From CAZAQV01 sp964487255 (GTDB lineage Bacteria > Myxococcota_A > Polyangia > Polyangiales > CAZAQV01): DNA of 64,000 nucleotides. How positions within the stretch are numbered: the first letter of the stretch is position 1; every line of letters starts with the position of its first letter. The notes under the pieces were generated by a model, which worked only from the letters and a program-made list of their open reading frames with translations, had not been told where the DNA came from and did no database searches. Both the position numbers and the translations under genes were made by a program. This document shows, piece by piece, positions 15,777 to 25,020 of this stretch. The stretch is taken from contig CAZAQV010000022.1 of assembly GCA_964487255.1 (NCBI GenBank), forward strand, positions 1 to 64,000. Direction: 5' to 3'.

Positions 15777-16637
15777 ATGGCGAAGAGCAAGCGCGTACCT
15801 GGGGGGGCTCCCGGAGACTGGTATGTCGACGATCGCTGCATCGATTGTGGCGCGGTTCGGCATATCGCGCCGGGGCTGTTCGTTGCGCGCGGTGGTTATT
15901 CGGTGTTGATCCGCCAGCCGCAAAACGACGAAGAGCGGCGTCTGGTGTGGCTCGCGGCCGAGCTCTGTCCGACGCGATCGGTGCGCTCCGAGAGTGGCGA
16001 GCGGCCACCGGAAGGCCTCTATCCGCATGAACTGCAGGCGGGTGTTTATTTGTGCGGCTTCAACTCGCGCGCCTCGTACGGCGCCCACTCGTATTTCGTC
16101 ACGCGACAAGAGGGAAACCTGCTCGTCGACTCGCCGGTGTTCACCAAAAAGCTCGTGCGACCGTTCGAGGATATGGGCGGCATCGCGAAGGTGTTCTTGA
16201 GTCATCGCGACGACGTGGCCGACGCCGACAAATGGGCGGCGCACTTCGGCGCCGACGTTTACATTCACGACGCTGATCGCGACGCGGCGCCTTTCGCAAC
16301 CCACGTACTCGGTGGCGCCACACCGGCCGATGCGACCGACCTCGGCGACGGGCTCACGTTCATTCCTTTGCCCGGGCACACCCGCGGTAGCGCATCATTG
16401 CTGACCGACGACGGGGCGCTCTTTTCGGGCGACTCTCTTTGTTGGCGACAGGGCGCGCAAGAGCTGCATGCGTTCCGTGACGCGTGCTGGTTTTCTTGGG
16501 ACGTCCAGCGCGCCTCCTTGGATGCGCTGACGGCATACGACTTTGTGCAGGTCTTCTCCGGACACGGTTCGTGGAGTCCGCGCCTGGACGCCGAGCGCAT
16601 GCGGGACCACCTCCGTACGCTCGTAGAGAAGATGTAA
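15777..16637 (+). CDS. MBL-fold hydrolase with an N-terminal ferredoxin-like segment
   Basis: 286 residues from ATG 15777; the open frame upstream reads as noise. The N-terminus WYVDDRCIDCGAVRHIAPG resembles the 4Fe-4S ferredoxin start of this hydrolase group, with Cys21 and Cys24, but the third Cys is a Val; a Cys64-Pro (AELCPT) supplies the later ligand. The hydrolase part has FLSHRDDVADA (metal site), LPGHTRGS, LFSGDSL and FSGHGSW, a glyoxalase-II-like arrangement with variant metal His. A three-Cys cluster or a degraded one is implied. The substrate is unknown. It starts a separate unit, divergent from the beta-helix gene. Confidence 0.85.
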   Translation: MAKSKRVPGGAPGDWYVDDRCIDCGAVRHIAPGLFVARGGYSVLIRQPQNDEERRLVWLAAELCPTRSVRSESGERPPEGLYPHELQAGVYLCGFNSRASYGAHSYFVTRQEGNLLVDSPVFTKKLVRPFEDMGGIAKVFLSHRDDVADADKWAAHFGADVYIHDADRDAAPFATHVLGGATPADATDLGDGLTFIPLPGHTRGSASLLTDDGALFSGDSLCWRQGAQELHAFRDACWFSWDVQRASLDALTAYDFVQVFSGHGSWSPRLDAERMRDHLRTLVEKM

Positions 16638-16670
16638 GGCGCACAATCGCGCGCTACGCGTGCGCGGCGG

Positions 16671-17249
16671 CTACCATGCCCACAGGCGTAGGCCGAGCAG
16701 GGCCTGAGGCTGGGGATAGTCGGAGTTGGTGTGCAGGTCACCGCGAATGAAGATCTCGAGAGCCGGCCGGATGGAACTCGAGAGTGGCATGCGCAGAGGA
16801 AGGCTCGTTTCCGCCGAAACCAGAAAAGAGGCCGAATCCAGACCAAACCCGAGTCCAAGCGCGCCGCCGAGCGTAATGGGGCCGATGCCAATACGCAGGA
16901 AATACTGGAGGTCGAGCACGAAGTCGCCGTGGTTAGACGTGGTGGGAATCAGCGTGCATTCGGCACCTGCAAAGATCCACGGCGCTTCGACAAGCTCCTC
17001 GCTGTCTCCATCGAAGAGCGCCATACCCAGCCCGGCGTGAAATCCTGGTGCGAGTTCATTGCTTGAAACCGTTGCGGAGGCGCCGACAAAAATCGGAGCT
17101 GTGGCAGCACGGCTCAGTTTCGCGGAAAACGCTCGACCGGCAGCCTCGCCCATTGCCGACCCGTCACCCCAAACACCGCCCGCCTTCGCTGAACTCGGAC
17201 CAGCAATCACGAGGCTCGCGATCAGAAACAAGGGCGTTGACAGTTTCAT
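16671..17249 (-). CDS. Exported beta-rich protein of unknown family
   Basis: 192 residues from ATG 17249, chosen because MKLSTPLFLIASLVIAGPSS is a strong signal peptide (cleavage near SAKA); an upstream Met adds 13 residues that do not fit a signal. The mature part is Gly-, Ala- and Ser-rich with alternating strands (FHAGLGMALFDG, FVLDLQYFLRIGIG, GLDSASFLVSAE) and ends in LRLWAW, typical of an outer-membrane barrel. I do not recognise a family. It converges with the MBL gene (33 bases between the stops) and is divergent from the methyltransferase gene. Confidence 0.65.
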   Translation of the reverse strand: MKLSTPLFLIASLVIAGPSSAKAGGVWGDGSAMGEAAGRAFSAKLSRAATAPIFVGASATVSSNELAPGFHAGLGMALFDGDSEELVEAPWIFAGAECTLIPTTSNHGDFVLDLQYFLRIGIGPITLGGALGLGFGLDSASFLVSAETSLPLRMPLSSSIRPALEIFIRGDLHTNSDYPQPQALLGLRLWAW

Positions 17250-17341
17250 AGCCAGGCTGACGCTTTCCCTCCACAGATATTCAACCACCAGGTCTCGGCC
17301 CCTCTATCCACAATCGAAGTTCTGGGGCAGACTTTGCGGCT

Positions 17342-18232
17342 ATGAGCACAGCGTCATCGCCCAATGCAGGGGTCATCGAAGCCTGGAACACCATTTTGTT
17401 CGACAAGTTTTGCCGCTACCAAGACCTGCTGATCGAGGGCTTAGGGCAGCACGGTTCTCGCATCTTCGAGCGCTTTGCGCCGCCACAAGGCGCGTCGGTC
17501 TTGGACATCGGCTGTGGCTTCGGCGACACGACCACTCAGCTCGGCGAACTGGTCGGCGCATCGGGCGAAGTCGTGGGCATCGACTGCGCGTCGAACTTTA
17601 TCACCGCCGCGACGAAGCGAGCCGAGCAAGCGGGTCTGTCCAATGTTCGCTTTCTCGAGCGAGACGTTGAGTTTGACGACCTTGGCGGCCCGTACGACAT
17701 CGGTTACTCGCGTTTTGGCACCATGTTCTTTAACTCGCCTGTGGCTGCGCTGCGAAACGTTCGCAAAGCCATTCGTCCAGGTGGCTCGTTCACCATGTCG
17801 GTTTGGCGCAAGCGGGAGGACAACCCTTGTTTTTATGTCGCCCAGCAGGTCGTCGACGGCTTCATTGCCCAAGTGGACAAGGCGACCGACCAGGTGACGT
17901 GTGGTCCGGGCCCTTTTTCGATGTCGGGTCCAGACATGGTCAGCGACCAGCTCATCGCCGCGGGCTTTATCGATCCGGAGTTTCACCGTTTTGATGCGCC
18001 GCTATGCATTGGGCGAGACATCGATCACGCGCTGGCGTTTGCGCGCGACCTCGGGCCTGCGGGAGAGTCGCTACGCCTTGCCGACGAGAAAGCCAGCCAT
18101 CTGAAGGGCGAAATTGAGGCAGCCCTTCGTTCCGCGCTGGCGCCCATGGCGAAGGACGACGGGGTTTGGGCTACGAGCAGCACCTGGCTCGTCCGCGCCC
18201 ACGTACCGCACGAACCCTTTGTTGCTCCATGA
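17342..18232 (+). CDS. Class I SAM-dependent methyltransferase
   Basis: 296 residues. Motif I ASVLDIGCGFGDT is at about 51-63, with acidic motif II VVGIDCASNF near 78-87, FLERDVEF (post-II) and YDIGYSRFGTMFF (motif III/IV). The fold is Rossmann-like UbiE/methyltransf_25 type. Downstream segment GGSFTMSVWRKREDNP is typical of small-molecule methyltransferases. An extra C-terminal region of about 100 residues probably forms the substrate cap. The substrate is unknown. It is an isolated gene whose stop lies 10 bases before the stop of the convergent IgGFc-type gene. Confidence 0.87.
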   Translation: MSTASSPNAGVIEAWNTILFDKFCRYQDLLIEGLGQHGSRIFERFAPPQGASVLDIGCGFGDTTTQLGELVGASGEVVGIDCASNFITAATKRAEQAGLSNVRFLERDVEFDDLGGPYDIGYSRFGTMFFNSPVAALRNVRKAIRPGGSFTMSVWRKREDNPCFYVAQQVVDGFIAQVDKATDQVTCGPGPFSMSGPDMVSDQLIAAGFIDPEFHRFDAPLCIGRDIDHALAFARDLGPAGESLRLADEKASHLKGEIEAALRSALAPMAKDDGVWATSSTWLVRAHVPHEPFVAP

Positions 18233-18242
18233 CCGAACGCCC

Positions 18243-19862
18243 TTAACGCAGGTTGATGCGCTCGTAGTCCGCGCCACCCGGATAGATGTAGGTGGTTGCG
18301 TTTTCCACGCCGAAGGTCTCGATGCCTACGGGCATGGATGCTGTTACCGTGTGCCGACCTGCGCCTACCTGCACGGTCCAGGCAACGTAGTCCGTTGCTT
18401 CGATGGCCACGGGCTGTTCGGATACGGGAACCTCGTCAACGACCGGCGCTGCATTGGCTGGTCCAATGATCTGAAGGTGGCTCTCGTTGGGATGCGACAG
18501 CGGTACATAGAGCGAGTAGCTGGTCCGGTATTGTTCGGTCGGGGCGACGAACGTAAGGGACGGCGATTGTGCCGCGCCGTTGGACGACTCGATGTACTGG
18601 CCGACGAGTATGGGTTCGCTCGCCTCGATCATGACCGCTTCGGTTAGCGCTATCTCGACAAACTCCGTATCGCCAAGCGTCTGCGTGGGATAGAAAGTCT
18701 CCGGAGAAAACGTCAGCTGCGTATTTGCGCTTTGCGCGAGGATGCGAATGACGCTCGTGGGACCATCCGCGAGCGGTGAGACAACCACTTTTTTGCCCCA
18801 GCTTTCATCCGCGGGCTGCTGTTCCTGGAAGTGGTCGAGCAACAAGTCAGAATCGTACGGGATGCGGGCCCCATGGTGCGCGGAGAACAGGGCGACGGAT
18901 TGTGAGGTCTCGAAGCGCGTACCCGTAATGTCGTTGCCGCCCGAGACGTCACCCATGAGGCGAAGTACATCGCCCTGGTTGAGTACGATGGTCTCTTCGC
19001 TGCCCCGAACCATTTTGGGGATCGTTGGGCCCGTATCAGCAGTCTGAAAACCGCCAGCGGCTTTGATCGAAACGGTAGTCTCCCCTTCTTCAACGGCTAC
19101 GATCGTCGCGCAGGCCGGGTTCCGTTGTAGCTCAGCGTAGATCATGTCGTCATAGGCAAGGAGGGTATAACGCTGACCGAGTCCACCCGCTGGGAGTAGC
19201 AGCGACGCATCATTGGCGTTGGGCACATCATCGGGGTTCGTGCCCGCGGTGGGAAACTGGTAGGCAGCGACCGGAAAGTTGGTTCTAACAAGGTAGCCAC
19301 CGCCCGGCACGATGCGGGAGATGTTGCCGGTTTGGTTCCCCATCGCGAGTTCCTCGACGGGGGGTAGCTCGATCGCTTCGGTGCTTGCGGCGGCGACTTT
19401 TGTAATCACGGGGTTGTCCAAGGCGCCGCCGGTGATGGTGGCGGTGACTTCGAAATCGTTCGGGTTGGACAGTGCCACAATCAAGGGGGAGTCTCGCCCG
19501 CCAATGGTCCGTCGTAGATTCGGCAGCGAGGTTGGCCAGAACGTGCAGCCGATGTAGCCGCGCTCTTCTTCTGCCTCTTGGCAGGGATCCACGCACGCCC
19601 CCTGCGAGCAGCGCTGCGGTGGCAGACACGCGTCTTGGTCAACCCATGCCGAGCCTTCAGCGTTACAGAGCTGCGGAACGTCTTCGGCGCTACATCGTGA
19701 GCTGCTCGGTTGGCAGAGCAGTAAGGACGAGTCGGATTGTGACGAATCTACCGATCCGTCCGCTGTCCTGTTTTCGCTTCCGCACGCGCACCCCACAAGG
19801 GAGAGCACGAGCAAAGCTAGCAGTGCTGAGACGATCTCTGAACGAAAATTACCGGTGCGCAT
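18243..19862 (-). CDS. Lipoprotein with IgGFc-binding N-terminal-like domain
   Basis: 539 residues from ATG 19862, giving signal LLALLVLSLVGC with Cys25. A Cys-rich stretch (CQPSSSRCSAEDVPQLC, CLPPQRCSQGACVDPC) leads to GYIGCTFWPTSLP and FEVTATITGG, TDTGPTIPKM and WGKKVVVSPLADG strings typical of the IgGFc-binding N-terminal family found in many myxobacteria. The end is a beta-rich domain with VAWTVQVGAGRHTVTA and GVENATTYIYPGGADYERI. It probably folds as two or more beta-sandwiches on the surface. The ligand is unknown; no immunoglobulin context is implied by the name. Its stop is 10 bases from that of the methyltransferase gene. Confidence 0.82.
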   Translation of the reverse strand: MRTGNFRSEIVSALLALLVLSLVGCACGSENRTADGSVDSSQSDSSLLLCQPSSSRCSAEDVPQLCNAEGSAWVDQDACLPPQRCSQGACVDPCQEAEEERGYIGCTFWPTSLPNLRRTIGGRDSPLIVALSNPNDFEVTATITGGALDNPVITKVAAASTEAIELPPVEELAMGNQTGNISRIVPGGGYLVRTNFPVAAYQFPTAGTNPDDVPNANDASLLLPAGGLGQRYTLLAYDDMIYAELQRNPACATIVAVEEGETTVSIKAAGGFQTADTGPTIPKMVRGSEETIVLNQGDVLRLMGDVSGGNDITGTRFETSQSVALFSAHHGARIPYDSDLLLDHFQEQQPADESWGKKVVVSPLADGPTSVIRILAQSANTQLTFSPETFYPTQTLGDTEFVEIALTEAVMIEASEPILVGQYIESSNGAAQSPSLTFVAPTEQYRTSYSLYVPLSHPNESHLQIIGPANAAPVVDEVPVSEQPVAIEATDYVAWTVQVGAGRHTVTASMPVGIETFGVENATTYIYPGGADYERINLR

Positions 19863-19984
19863 ATCCACGCTCTTACACGACGTGGCGAGGGAAGAAAAAT
19901 CAAAACGAACGTGCATAAGACGGGAAACAAGGAGCGCGATCGCCTGTGAATTTGCTCACTGGTCTGAAAGGGGGCGACTTCTGC

Positions 19985-21043
19985 CTATGTGGACACGTGC
20001 TGTTTGATGTAGACGTCGCGTTGGGGGAAGGGAATCTGGATCTTCGCCTGCGCAAAGGCTTTATAGATGCGCTCGTTGAGCTGGTCGATGACGACGCCGC
20101 GATAGCGCCCATCGGAAATCCAAAACAGCAGTTCGAAGTTGAGTCCGGAATCGCCGAAGGATCGAAAGCGCACGACCGGTTCGGGGTTCGTCGCCACGTG
20201 CTCAACGTCCGCGGCGCTACGCAAGAGTACTTCGCGCACCTGGTCGATATCCGAGCCATAGGCACAGGAGACCGCAGCGCGGTGCCGGGTCTTTTGCGGC
20301 CCCGCGGTTTCGTTGACGATGGTCGAGTTACCGATGATCGAGTTTGGAACGGTGATCTCGATATCATCGAGCGTCAGAACACGGGTGGAGCGAATACCAA
20401 TGTTGGTCACCTTACCGCGCAGGCCTTGGTCCAACACCACGTAGTCGCCGAGTCGATAGGGTGCGTCGGCGAGGATGAAGATGCCGGCGAAAAGGTTGGC
20501 CAGTGAGTCTTTCGCAGCCAGGCCGATCACAATGCCCAGCACGCCGGCCGAGGCAAGCCAGCCCGTCGCGTCGATGTCCCAGACGAGCAGCAGTGCGTAG
20601 ACCGAAGTCGCAGAGACGGTAACCACCCAGGTGATGCGAAACAGCGGCAGGGTTTGTCGTTGCACGACGCCTGAACCGCGCCTGCTCCAGGCATCGAGAA
20701 GGATCTTTCCGATGCGGAATATCGCAATACTCCAGATGACGATAAAAAGCGTTTCGAAGAGCTCGAAAAACCAACGTTCGGTCCCCGGCGAAACCGACAG
20801 CTGACCGGAGCTCACCGTGCTCAGTTCTTGGATCGCCGCAATCAGTCCAAGCAAGACGAGCGACAAGAAGATAGGTTTGCGCAGCGTCGCGAGGATGCGG
20901 TCATCGGTCTCGGTTCGTGTGCGTGCGGCAATCACTCGCAGCGCACGAAAGATGATCCACTCGACCAGGAGCGCAGCGAGCAGTCCACCGAGCACCAGTG
21001 CGGCGGCGAGCAACCAAGGATTCGATCGAATCGTCTCCAGCAT
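19985..21043 (-). CDS. MscS-family mechanosensitive channel
   Basis: 352 residues. Four hydrophobic segments: near 10-32 (LLAAALVLGGLLAALLVEW), 55-73, 95-113 and the pore helix around 158-180 (WLASAGVLGIVIGLAAKDSL), followed by the canonical LANLFAGIFILADAPYRLGDYV and GLRGKVTNIGIRSTRV of the MscS beta domain, then VPNSIIGNSTIVNET. The C-terminal cytoplasmic cage ends near VYIKQHVST. The Gly/Ala pattern of TM3 is typical. It releases solutes on hypo-osmotic shock. The start at 21043 is upstream of the divergent sialidase-like lipoprotein start at 21091, so the two share a 47-base promoter region. Confidence 0.92.
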   Translation of the reverse strand: MLETIRSNPWLLAAALVLGGLLAALLVEWIIFRALRVIAARTRTETDDRILATLRKPIFLSLVLLGLIAAIQELSTVSSGQLSVSPGTERWFFELFETLFIVIWSIAIFRIGKILLDAWSRRGSGVVQRQTLPLFRITWVVTVSATSVYALLLVWDIDATGWLASAGVLGIVIGLAAKDSLANLFAGIFILADAPYRLGDYVVLDQGLRGKVTNIGIRSTRVLTLDDIEITVPNSIIGNSTIVNETAGPQKTRHRAAVSCAYGSDIDQVREVLLRSAADVEHVATNPEPVVRFRSFGDSGLNFELLFWISDGRYRGVVIDQLNERIYKAFAQAKIQIPFPQRDVYIKQHVST

Positions 21044-21090
21044 GCGCTTACCTTGCCGTGAAGCGCGCTCGATGTCAGAAAATCACCACG

Positions 21091-22785
21091 ATGGGAGTCT
21101 CCAATCTGGTGATGACGCTCGCTCTGCTTTGCTCCGTGTTTTTGCTGAGCCTTGGTTGCGACGGTTGTAAAAGAGAGGCGTCGAGCGTACCCGCCCCGAA
21201 GCGCGCTCCGACTTTGCAGGCCGTCCGTTGGCAGCCGCACGACCCACCCGCGCGCGAGCACGCGCTGGGTGTCAGTCTTTCGGCCACCGAACATGCGCTG
21301 CTGGCGACTTGGATCGAACCGAGCGCAGATGGGCATCGCGTGCAGTTTTCGCGCTACCGCGATGCGGCGTGGGCGGCACCGGTCACCGTCGCCGAGGGGC
21401 AGGACGTGATCGCAAACTGGGCCGACTTTCCCCGTGCGGCGCAAGGCGGAAATGGCGCGATATACGTGCACCACCTCAAGCGCATCGGGGATGCCAAGTA
21501 CGCGTACGGCATTGAACTCGCGCGTTCGTCCAATGAGGGCAGATCGTTCGAATCGCTTGGTGCGGTGCATCGCGACGGCACACCGACCGAGCACGGTTTC
21601 GTATCCATGTTGCCCAGTGCGCAAGGTGTTCGTCTTTTTTGGCTCGATGCCAGGGCGAAAATGCAGGAGGGAGGGAACACCGCGCTATATACCGCCGAAG
21701 CTGGCGACACCATTTCGGAAAACCAGGCGCTTGACCCACGCATCTGCGACTGCTGCCAGACAGATGCGACCCAAACGAAGGACGGGCCGCTGGTTGTCTA
21801 TCGCGACCGGACTGAAAGCGAAGTTCGTGATGTGTCGCGCATTCGAAGCGTTGATGGGAGCTTCTCGAAACCCGAGGTCGTCTACGCCGATGACTGGGAA
21901 ATCCGCGGTTGTCCTGTCAATGGACCCGCCGTGGCCGCGTCTGGCAGCGAGGTTGTGACGGCGTGGTTTACCGGTGTCGACGGCGGTTCGGTACGCGTGG
22001 CCTTCAGCGACGACGCTGGCCAGACTTTTGGCGCTCCGATCATTGTCGATGGCGAGCAGCCGCCGGGCCGCGTCGATGTAAAGCTTGTGCCGGGCGGTGC
22101 CATCGTCAGCTGGCTGGGGCGAAGTCGCGAAACCCAAGCAGGCGAGGTGCGCATTCGTTTCGTTTCGCCTTCGGGCGAGTTGGGTCCCACGCTCGCGGTT
22201 GCCCCAACCGCTTCAGAACGTGCCAGCGGCTTTGCGGTGATGGCGGTGTTCGAGGGGCGTCTTTTTTTGGCCTACCGCGACGGCGCTGAGCAGCCGCGCA
22301 TTCACATCGTGTCCACACGTATCGATCCGCTTCCCCGTTCGGGAGGGGGAGCACAGCCGCGCGAGCCCAAGTTGGCAATCGCTGTTGGCGCGCCCATGCC
22401 GAAGCTGCACGTGAAAGGCGCGGATCGCGCTTTCGATTTGCAGGACCTGGCTGACGGAAGCGCGCCGCTTGTGGTGACGTTTTTCGCACGTTGGTGTCAA
22501 CCGTGCCGAGAAGAGATGGCCATCGTCGAGCAGCTTCGACAGTCTCGAACGGAGTGGAACGTCGTGGCGGTGAGTCTCGACGAAGGGACCCAAATACGCG
22601 CGGAGCAAGTTGCAGCGCAGTGGGGGTTTTCAGGGCGCGTGGTGCGGGACGATGGCGCGGCAGCACGGCTCGGCGTGCCACCGCTACCCGCGCTCTTCGT
22701 ATTCGGTTCCGATAGAAAGTTGCGATTGGGCGCAACGGGTCGTCCCGCCGGGCTTGACGAGTTGCGATCAACCGGTGTGCGCTAA
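21091..22785 (+). CDS. Lipoprotein: sialidase-fold (BNR-like) propeller fused to a thioredoxin domain
   Basis: 564 residues from ATG 21091; signal LLSLGC with Cys23. A beta-propeller with Asp-box-like strands follows (EGRSFESLGAV, DAGQTFGAPIIV), like the sialidase superfamily but without the Arg triad being obvious. It contains the unusual cluster ICDCCQTD at about 218. From residue 445 comes a TlpA-like thioredoxin domain, VVTFFARWCQPCREEM, with the redox CxxC at about 467-472 and cis-Pro in PPLPALFVF. This combines an extracytoplasmic carbohydrate-like propeller with a periplasmic disulphide or reductase domain in one chain. The function is unknown. Confidence 0.85.
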   Translation: MGVSNLVMTLALLCSVFLLSLGCDGCKREASSVPAPKRAPTLQAVRWQPHDPPAREHALGVSLSATEHALLATWIEPSADGHRVQFSRYRDAAWAAPVTVAEGQDVIANWADFPRAAQGGNGAIYVHHLKRIGDAKYAYGIELARSSNEGRSFESLGAVHRDGTPTEHGFVSMLPSAQGVRLFWLDARAKMQEGGNTALYTAEAGDTISENQALDPRICDCCQTDATQTKDGPLVVYRDRTESEVRDVSRIRSVDGSFSKPEVVYADDWEIRGCPVNGPAVAASGSEVVTAWFTGVDGGSVRVAFSDDAGQTFGAPIIVDGEQPPGRVDVKLVPGGAIVSWLGRSRETQAGEVRIRFVSPSGELGPTLAVAPTASERASGFAVMAVFEGRLFLAYRDGAEQPRIHIVSTRIDPLPRSGGGAQPREPKLAIAVGAPMPKLHVKGADRAFDLQDLADGSAPLVVTFFARWCQPCREEMAIVEQLRQSRTEWNVVAVSLDEGTQIRAEQVAAQWGFSGRVVRDDGAAARLGVPPLPALFVFGSDRKLRLGATGRPAGLDELRSTGVR

Positions 22786-24116
22786 CGGATGGTCGGGTCG
22801 AAGACGGTTTGGGATAAGTCGGCGCCTTCGGATTCGAGCGCATCGCGTAGCACGTCGAGGGCATCGACAAAGGGTTCGTAGTGACCCGAGTTTCGGTCAA
22901 ATAGGCGCGCCATTCCATTTGCGGCCTCAAGCTCTCCCAAAGCGAGACCGCCGCGTCCGCCCAAAAGGGTCGAATGGTGGAACTCGTCGCGTTCAGCAAA
23001 ACCCGTTAAAAGTTGTTTGTCGAAAGTCAGGGCGTAGATTTGTGGCTCTGGTGTGGTCAAAGGGTTTCCCCAAAAATCGTAAAGAAGCCCTTCGCGCACC
23101 TCCACGCGGTGAAAACGACGGTAGCGCTCCGGTAAATGCCACACACCAGCCTCCACGTCACTGTCGGCGAGCGATTGGTGCACGACGTAGGTCTGGGGGC
23201 TCGCCTTCAAATCTTCACTGAGCTCTTGAGGTGTGACGGAACGCGGACGCAGCGCATCAGGTGGTCCGCCGACCCACGCCGGTGCTTCGCCGAACCAATG
23301 CCGTAAAAACAACCGGGCGGCGTAGAAAGCTTCGTCGTGCGCCGCGACGCTGTTCTCGCCCTCATCACGCGCTTCGCGATAGAGGCGCTGGTACACATCG
23401 AAGCCACTCTCTTTGTCGAGTTTGAAGTTTGCTTCTTGCTCGAGCCAACGCACTTCGGCTTCGCGGGAAGAGAGGTCCCTACGATTGACAAAACGGTCCG
23501 AACGGAAACCGACGTATCCCTGCCCGCTGATGTGTCGCGAATCGGGTTTCGACAAGTGCGGTAGCTCGAGCCCTGCGTTGCGGAGGTTCTCCTCCAGCAA
23601 AGTAACAGAGGTGCCTTTCGCGCGCGTTCGAAAGGAAACGGAGAGGGGCTCATCACTTGGTAGCGCACGGATCGCCTCGACCAAGGTATCCGGCGAAAGC
23701 TCCTCGAAATGGAGACGTCGCGTGCCTTGGCTTATCTGAGTTAGCGCATCGGCGAGCGAGGCGATGCGAGCAAGGCCAGCGACTGCGCGCCCGGAGAGCT
23801 CGACAGGTTCGCTGACGCGGGCAGACGGCTCGTGCGCCCCGTCCACCGTTCCGCGCACGTTGTTCGAAAGGCCATGGCCCAGTTGCTGCAAGCCAGTAAG
23901 ACCGACGACCGCCACAAGCGTCAGCAGTTGCGCTGTGATGTGGCTAGTGCCCGCACGCGAACCGATGTGCGGGACCGAATCCCGTGATGACACGAACCCA
24001 TAAAATGCATGTCTCGTGCCATCGGCAGACCCAGGAAATGCGCGGGTTATTACAATGATTTTAGGAGCGAAACGTGTTTGCCGGGTGACTCCGGTCCCCA
24101 GCTGGGTGCCGGGCAT
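22782..24116 (-). CDS. Membrane-anchored protein with C-terminal HHSxLLGG...SGHY domain
   Basis: 444 residues. One hydrophobic segment ITAQLLTLVAVVGLTGLQQL lies near 60-80; the preceding part is basic and could be cytoplasmic. The C-terminal 100 residues have the motif FHHSTLLGGRGGLALGELEAANG followed by RNSGHYEP, a pattern that recurs, from memory, at the end of many predicted secreted effectors and polymorphic toxins (HHSSLLxGxxVxxAGE...SGHYxP). The middle (VEVREGLLYDFWGNPL) has no named domain. The assignment is tentative. The gene converges on the sialidase/thioredoxin gene, the stops overlapping by four bases. Confidence 0.65.
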   Translation of the reverse strand: MPGTQLGTGVTRQTRFAPKIIVITRAFPGSADGTRHAFYGFVSSRDSVPHIGSRAGTSHITAQLLTLVAVVGLTGLQQLGHGLSNNVRGTVDGAHEPSARVSEPVELSGRAVAGLARIASLADALTQISQGTRRLHFEELSPDTLVEAIRALPSDEPLSVSFRTRAKGTSVTLLEENLRNAGLELPHLSKPDSRHISGQGYVGFRSDRFVNRRDLSSREAEVRWLEQEANFKLDKESGFDVYQRLYREARDEGENSVAAHDEAFYAARLFLRHWFGEAPAWVGGPPDALRPRSVTPQELSEDLKASPQTYVVHQSLADSDVEAGVWHLPERYRRFHRVEVREGLLYDFWGNPLTTPEPQIYALTFDKQLLTGFAERDEFHHSTLLGGRGGLALGELEAANGMARLFDRNSGHYEPFVDALDVLRDALESEGADLSQTVFDPTIR

Positions 24117-24208
24117 CGGGGTATGAGGCCCCCAGGCCTTTCGTCATCGAAGCTCTACTTGTAGGCGATGGCTGCGCTTGCCCTAAACCCCAGATTGCTG
24201 GCGGCCGC

Positions 24209-24763
24209 TTACGCGGTCGCGGGCGGCGGTGGGGCGACGGAGATGCGTTCGTGGTTTGAGCTGCCCCATGACACCCGGTAACCGTCCAGTGTTGCTGTCG
24301 AGGGTTCGAAGAGTGCGCTTTCGGCTACGACGGCGGGTCCACCGATGTAACGCGCGAGTTCGTCGACGGAGTGCGCGAGTTCGCGCGTGATCCAATGGGT
24401 AAGGTCGCCCATCGAAACGAGACCTTCAAGGATACCGTCGGCGACAATAGGCAGGTGCCTGGTTCGCTGGTCAGTCATCAGTCGCATGGTCTGGTCGACA
24501 CGCATCTTGGGCGACACGCACAGCACAGGCGTTGTCATCACCTCGGCGATCTCGGTGCGAGGATTACGTTGAGCGCCGATCACGCGCGTCAGGATGTCAC
24601 GTTCCGTCAAGATGCCCGAAAGTTGATCCTCATCGAGTACCAAAACACTTCCCACGCGTTCCTCGTTCATGCGTTGGACCGCGTGCGCGATCGGGTCGTT
24701 GACCTGAGCGACGACGAGCTCTCTGGTTTGGGCCCTCAAAATATCTGCCAGTGTTGTGTGCAT
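24209..24763 (-). CDS. Two-CBS-domain protein
   Basis: 184 residues from ATG 24763, with a strong AGAGGGGA ribosome binding site 3-10 bases upstream that decides the start over a longer frame. Two tandem CBS modules: AQVNDPIAHAVQRMNEERVG plus VLVLDEDQLSGILTERDILTRV (about 17-64) and VMTTPVLCVSPKMRVDQ plus RHLPIVADGILEGLVSMGDL (about 75-125). The pair binds adenosyl nucleotides and usually reports energy state. The tail is short and Pro-rich. No catalytic partner domain is present, so it is a stand-alone CBS protein. No clear operon partner. Confidence 0.9.
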   Translation of the reverse strand: MHTTLADILRAQTRELVVAQVNDPIAHAVQRMNEERVGSVLVLDEDQLSGILTERDILTRVIGAQRNPRTEIAEVMTTPVLCVSPKMRVDQTMRLMTDQRTRHLPIVADGILEGLVSMGDLTHWITRELAHSVDELARYIGGPAVVAESALFEPSTATLDGYRVSWGSSNHERISVAPPPPATA

Positions 24764-25020
24764 TCCCCTCTCCCTTCCATGAGTGGACGAGCCGGTGCCA
24801 AGCGTTATTGACACCCACCCACTGAAAATCAGAGCAGGAGTCGTGCCAACGCCAAGCCGTCCCAGGGCGCACCAAAGATGCAAAGAGTTACGTGGCAGGC
24901 GGCTGTCGAGCGGATCCGTTTCGGTAACTTCGGCCTCTTCTCAAAGCCTCCATCCCGCCACGGGTGTGGCGATTCGTCACTCGCTGGTATGCGAGCTGAG
25001 CGCGCGCTACCGTGCCACCC

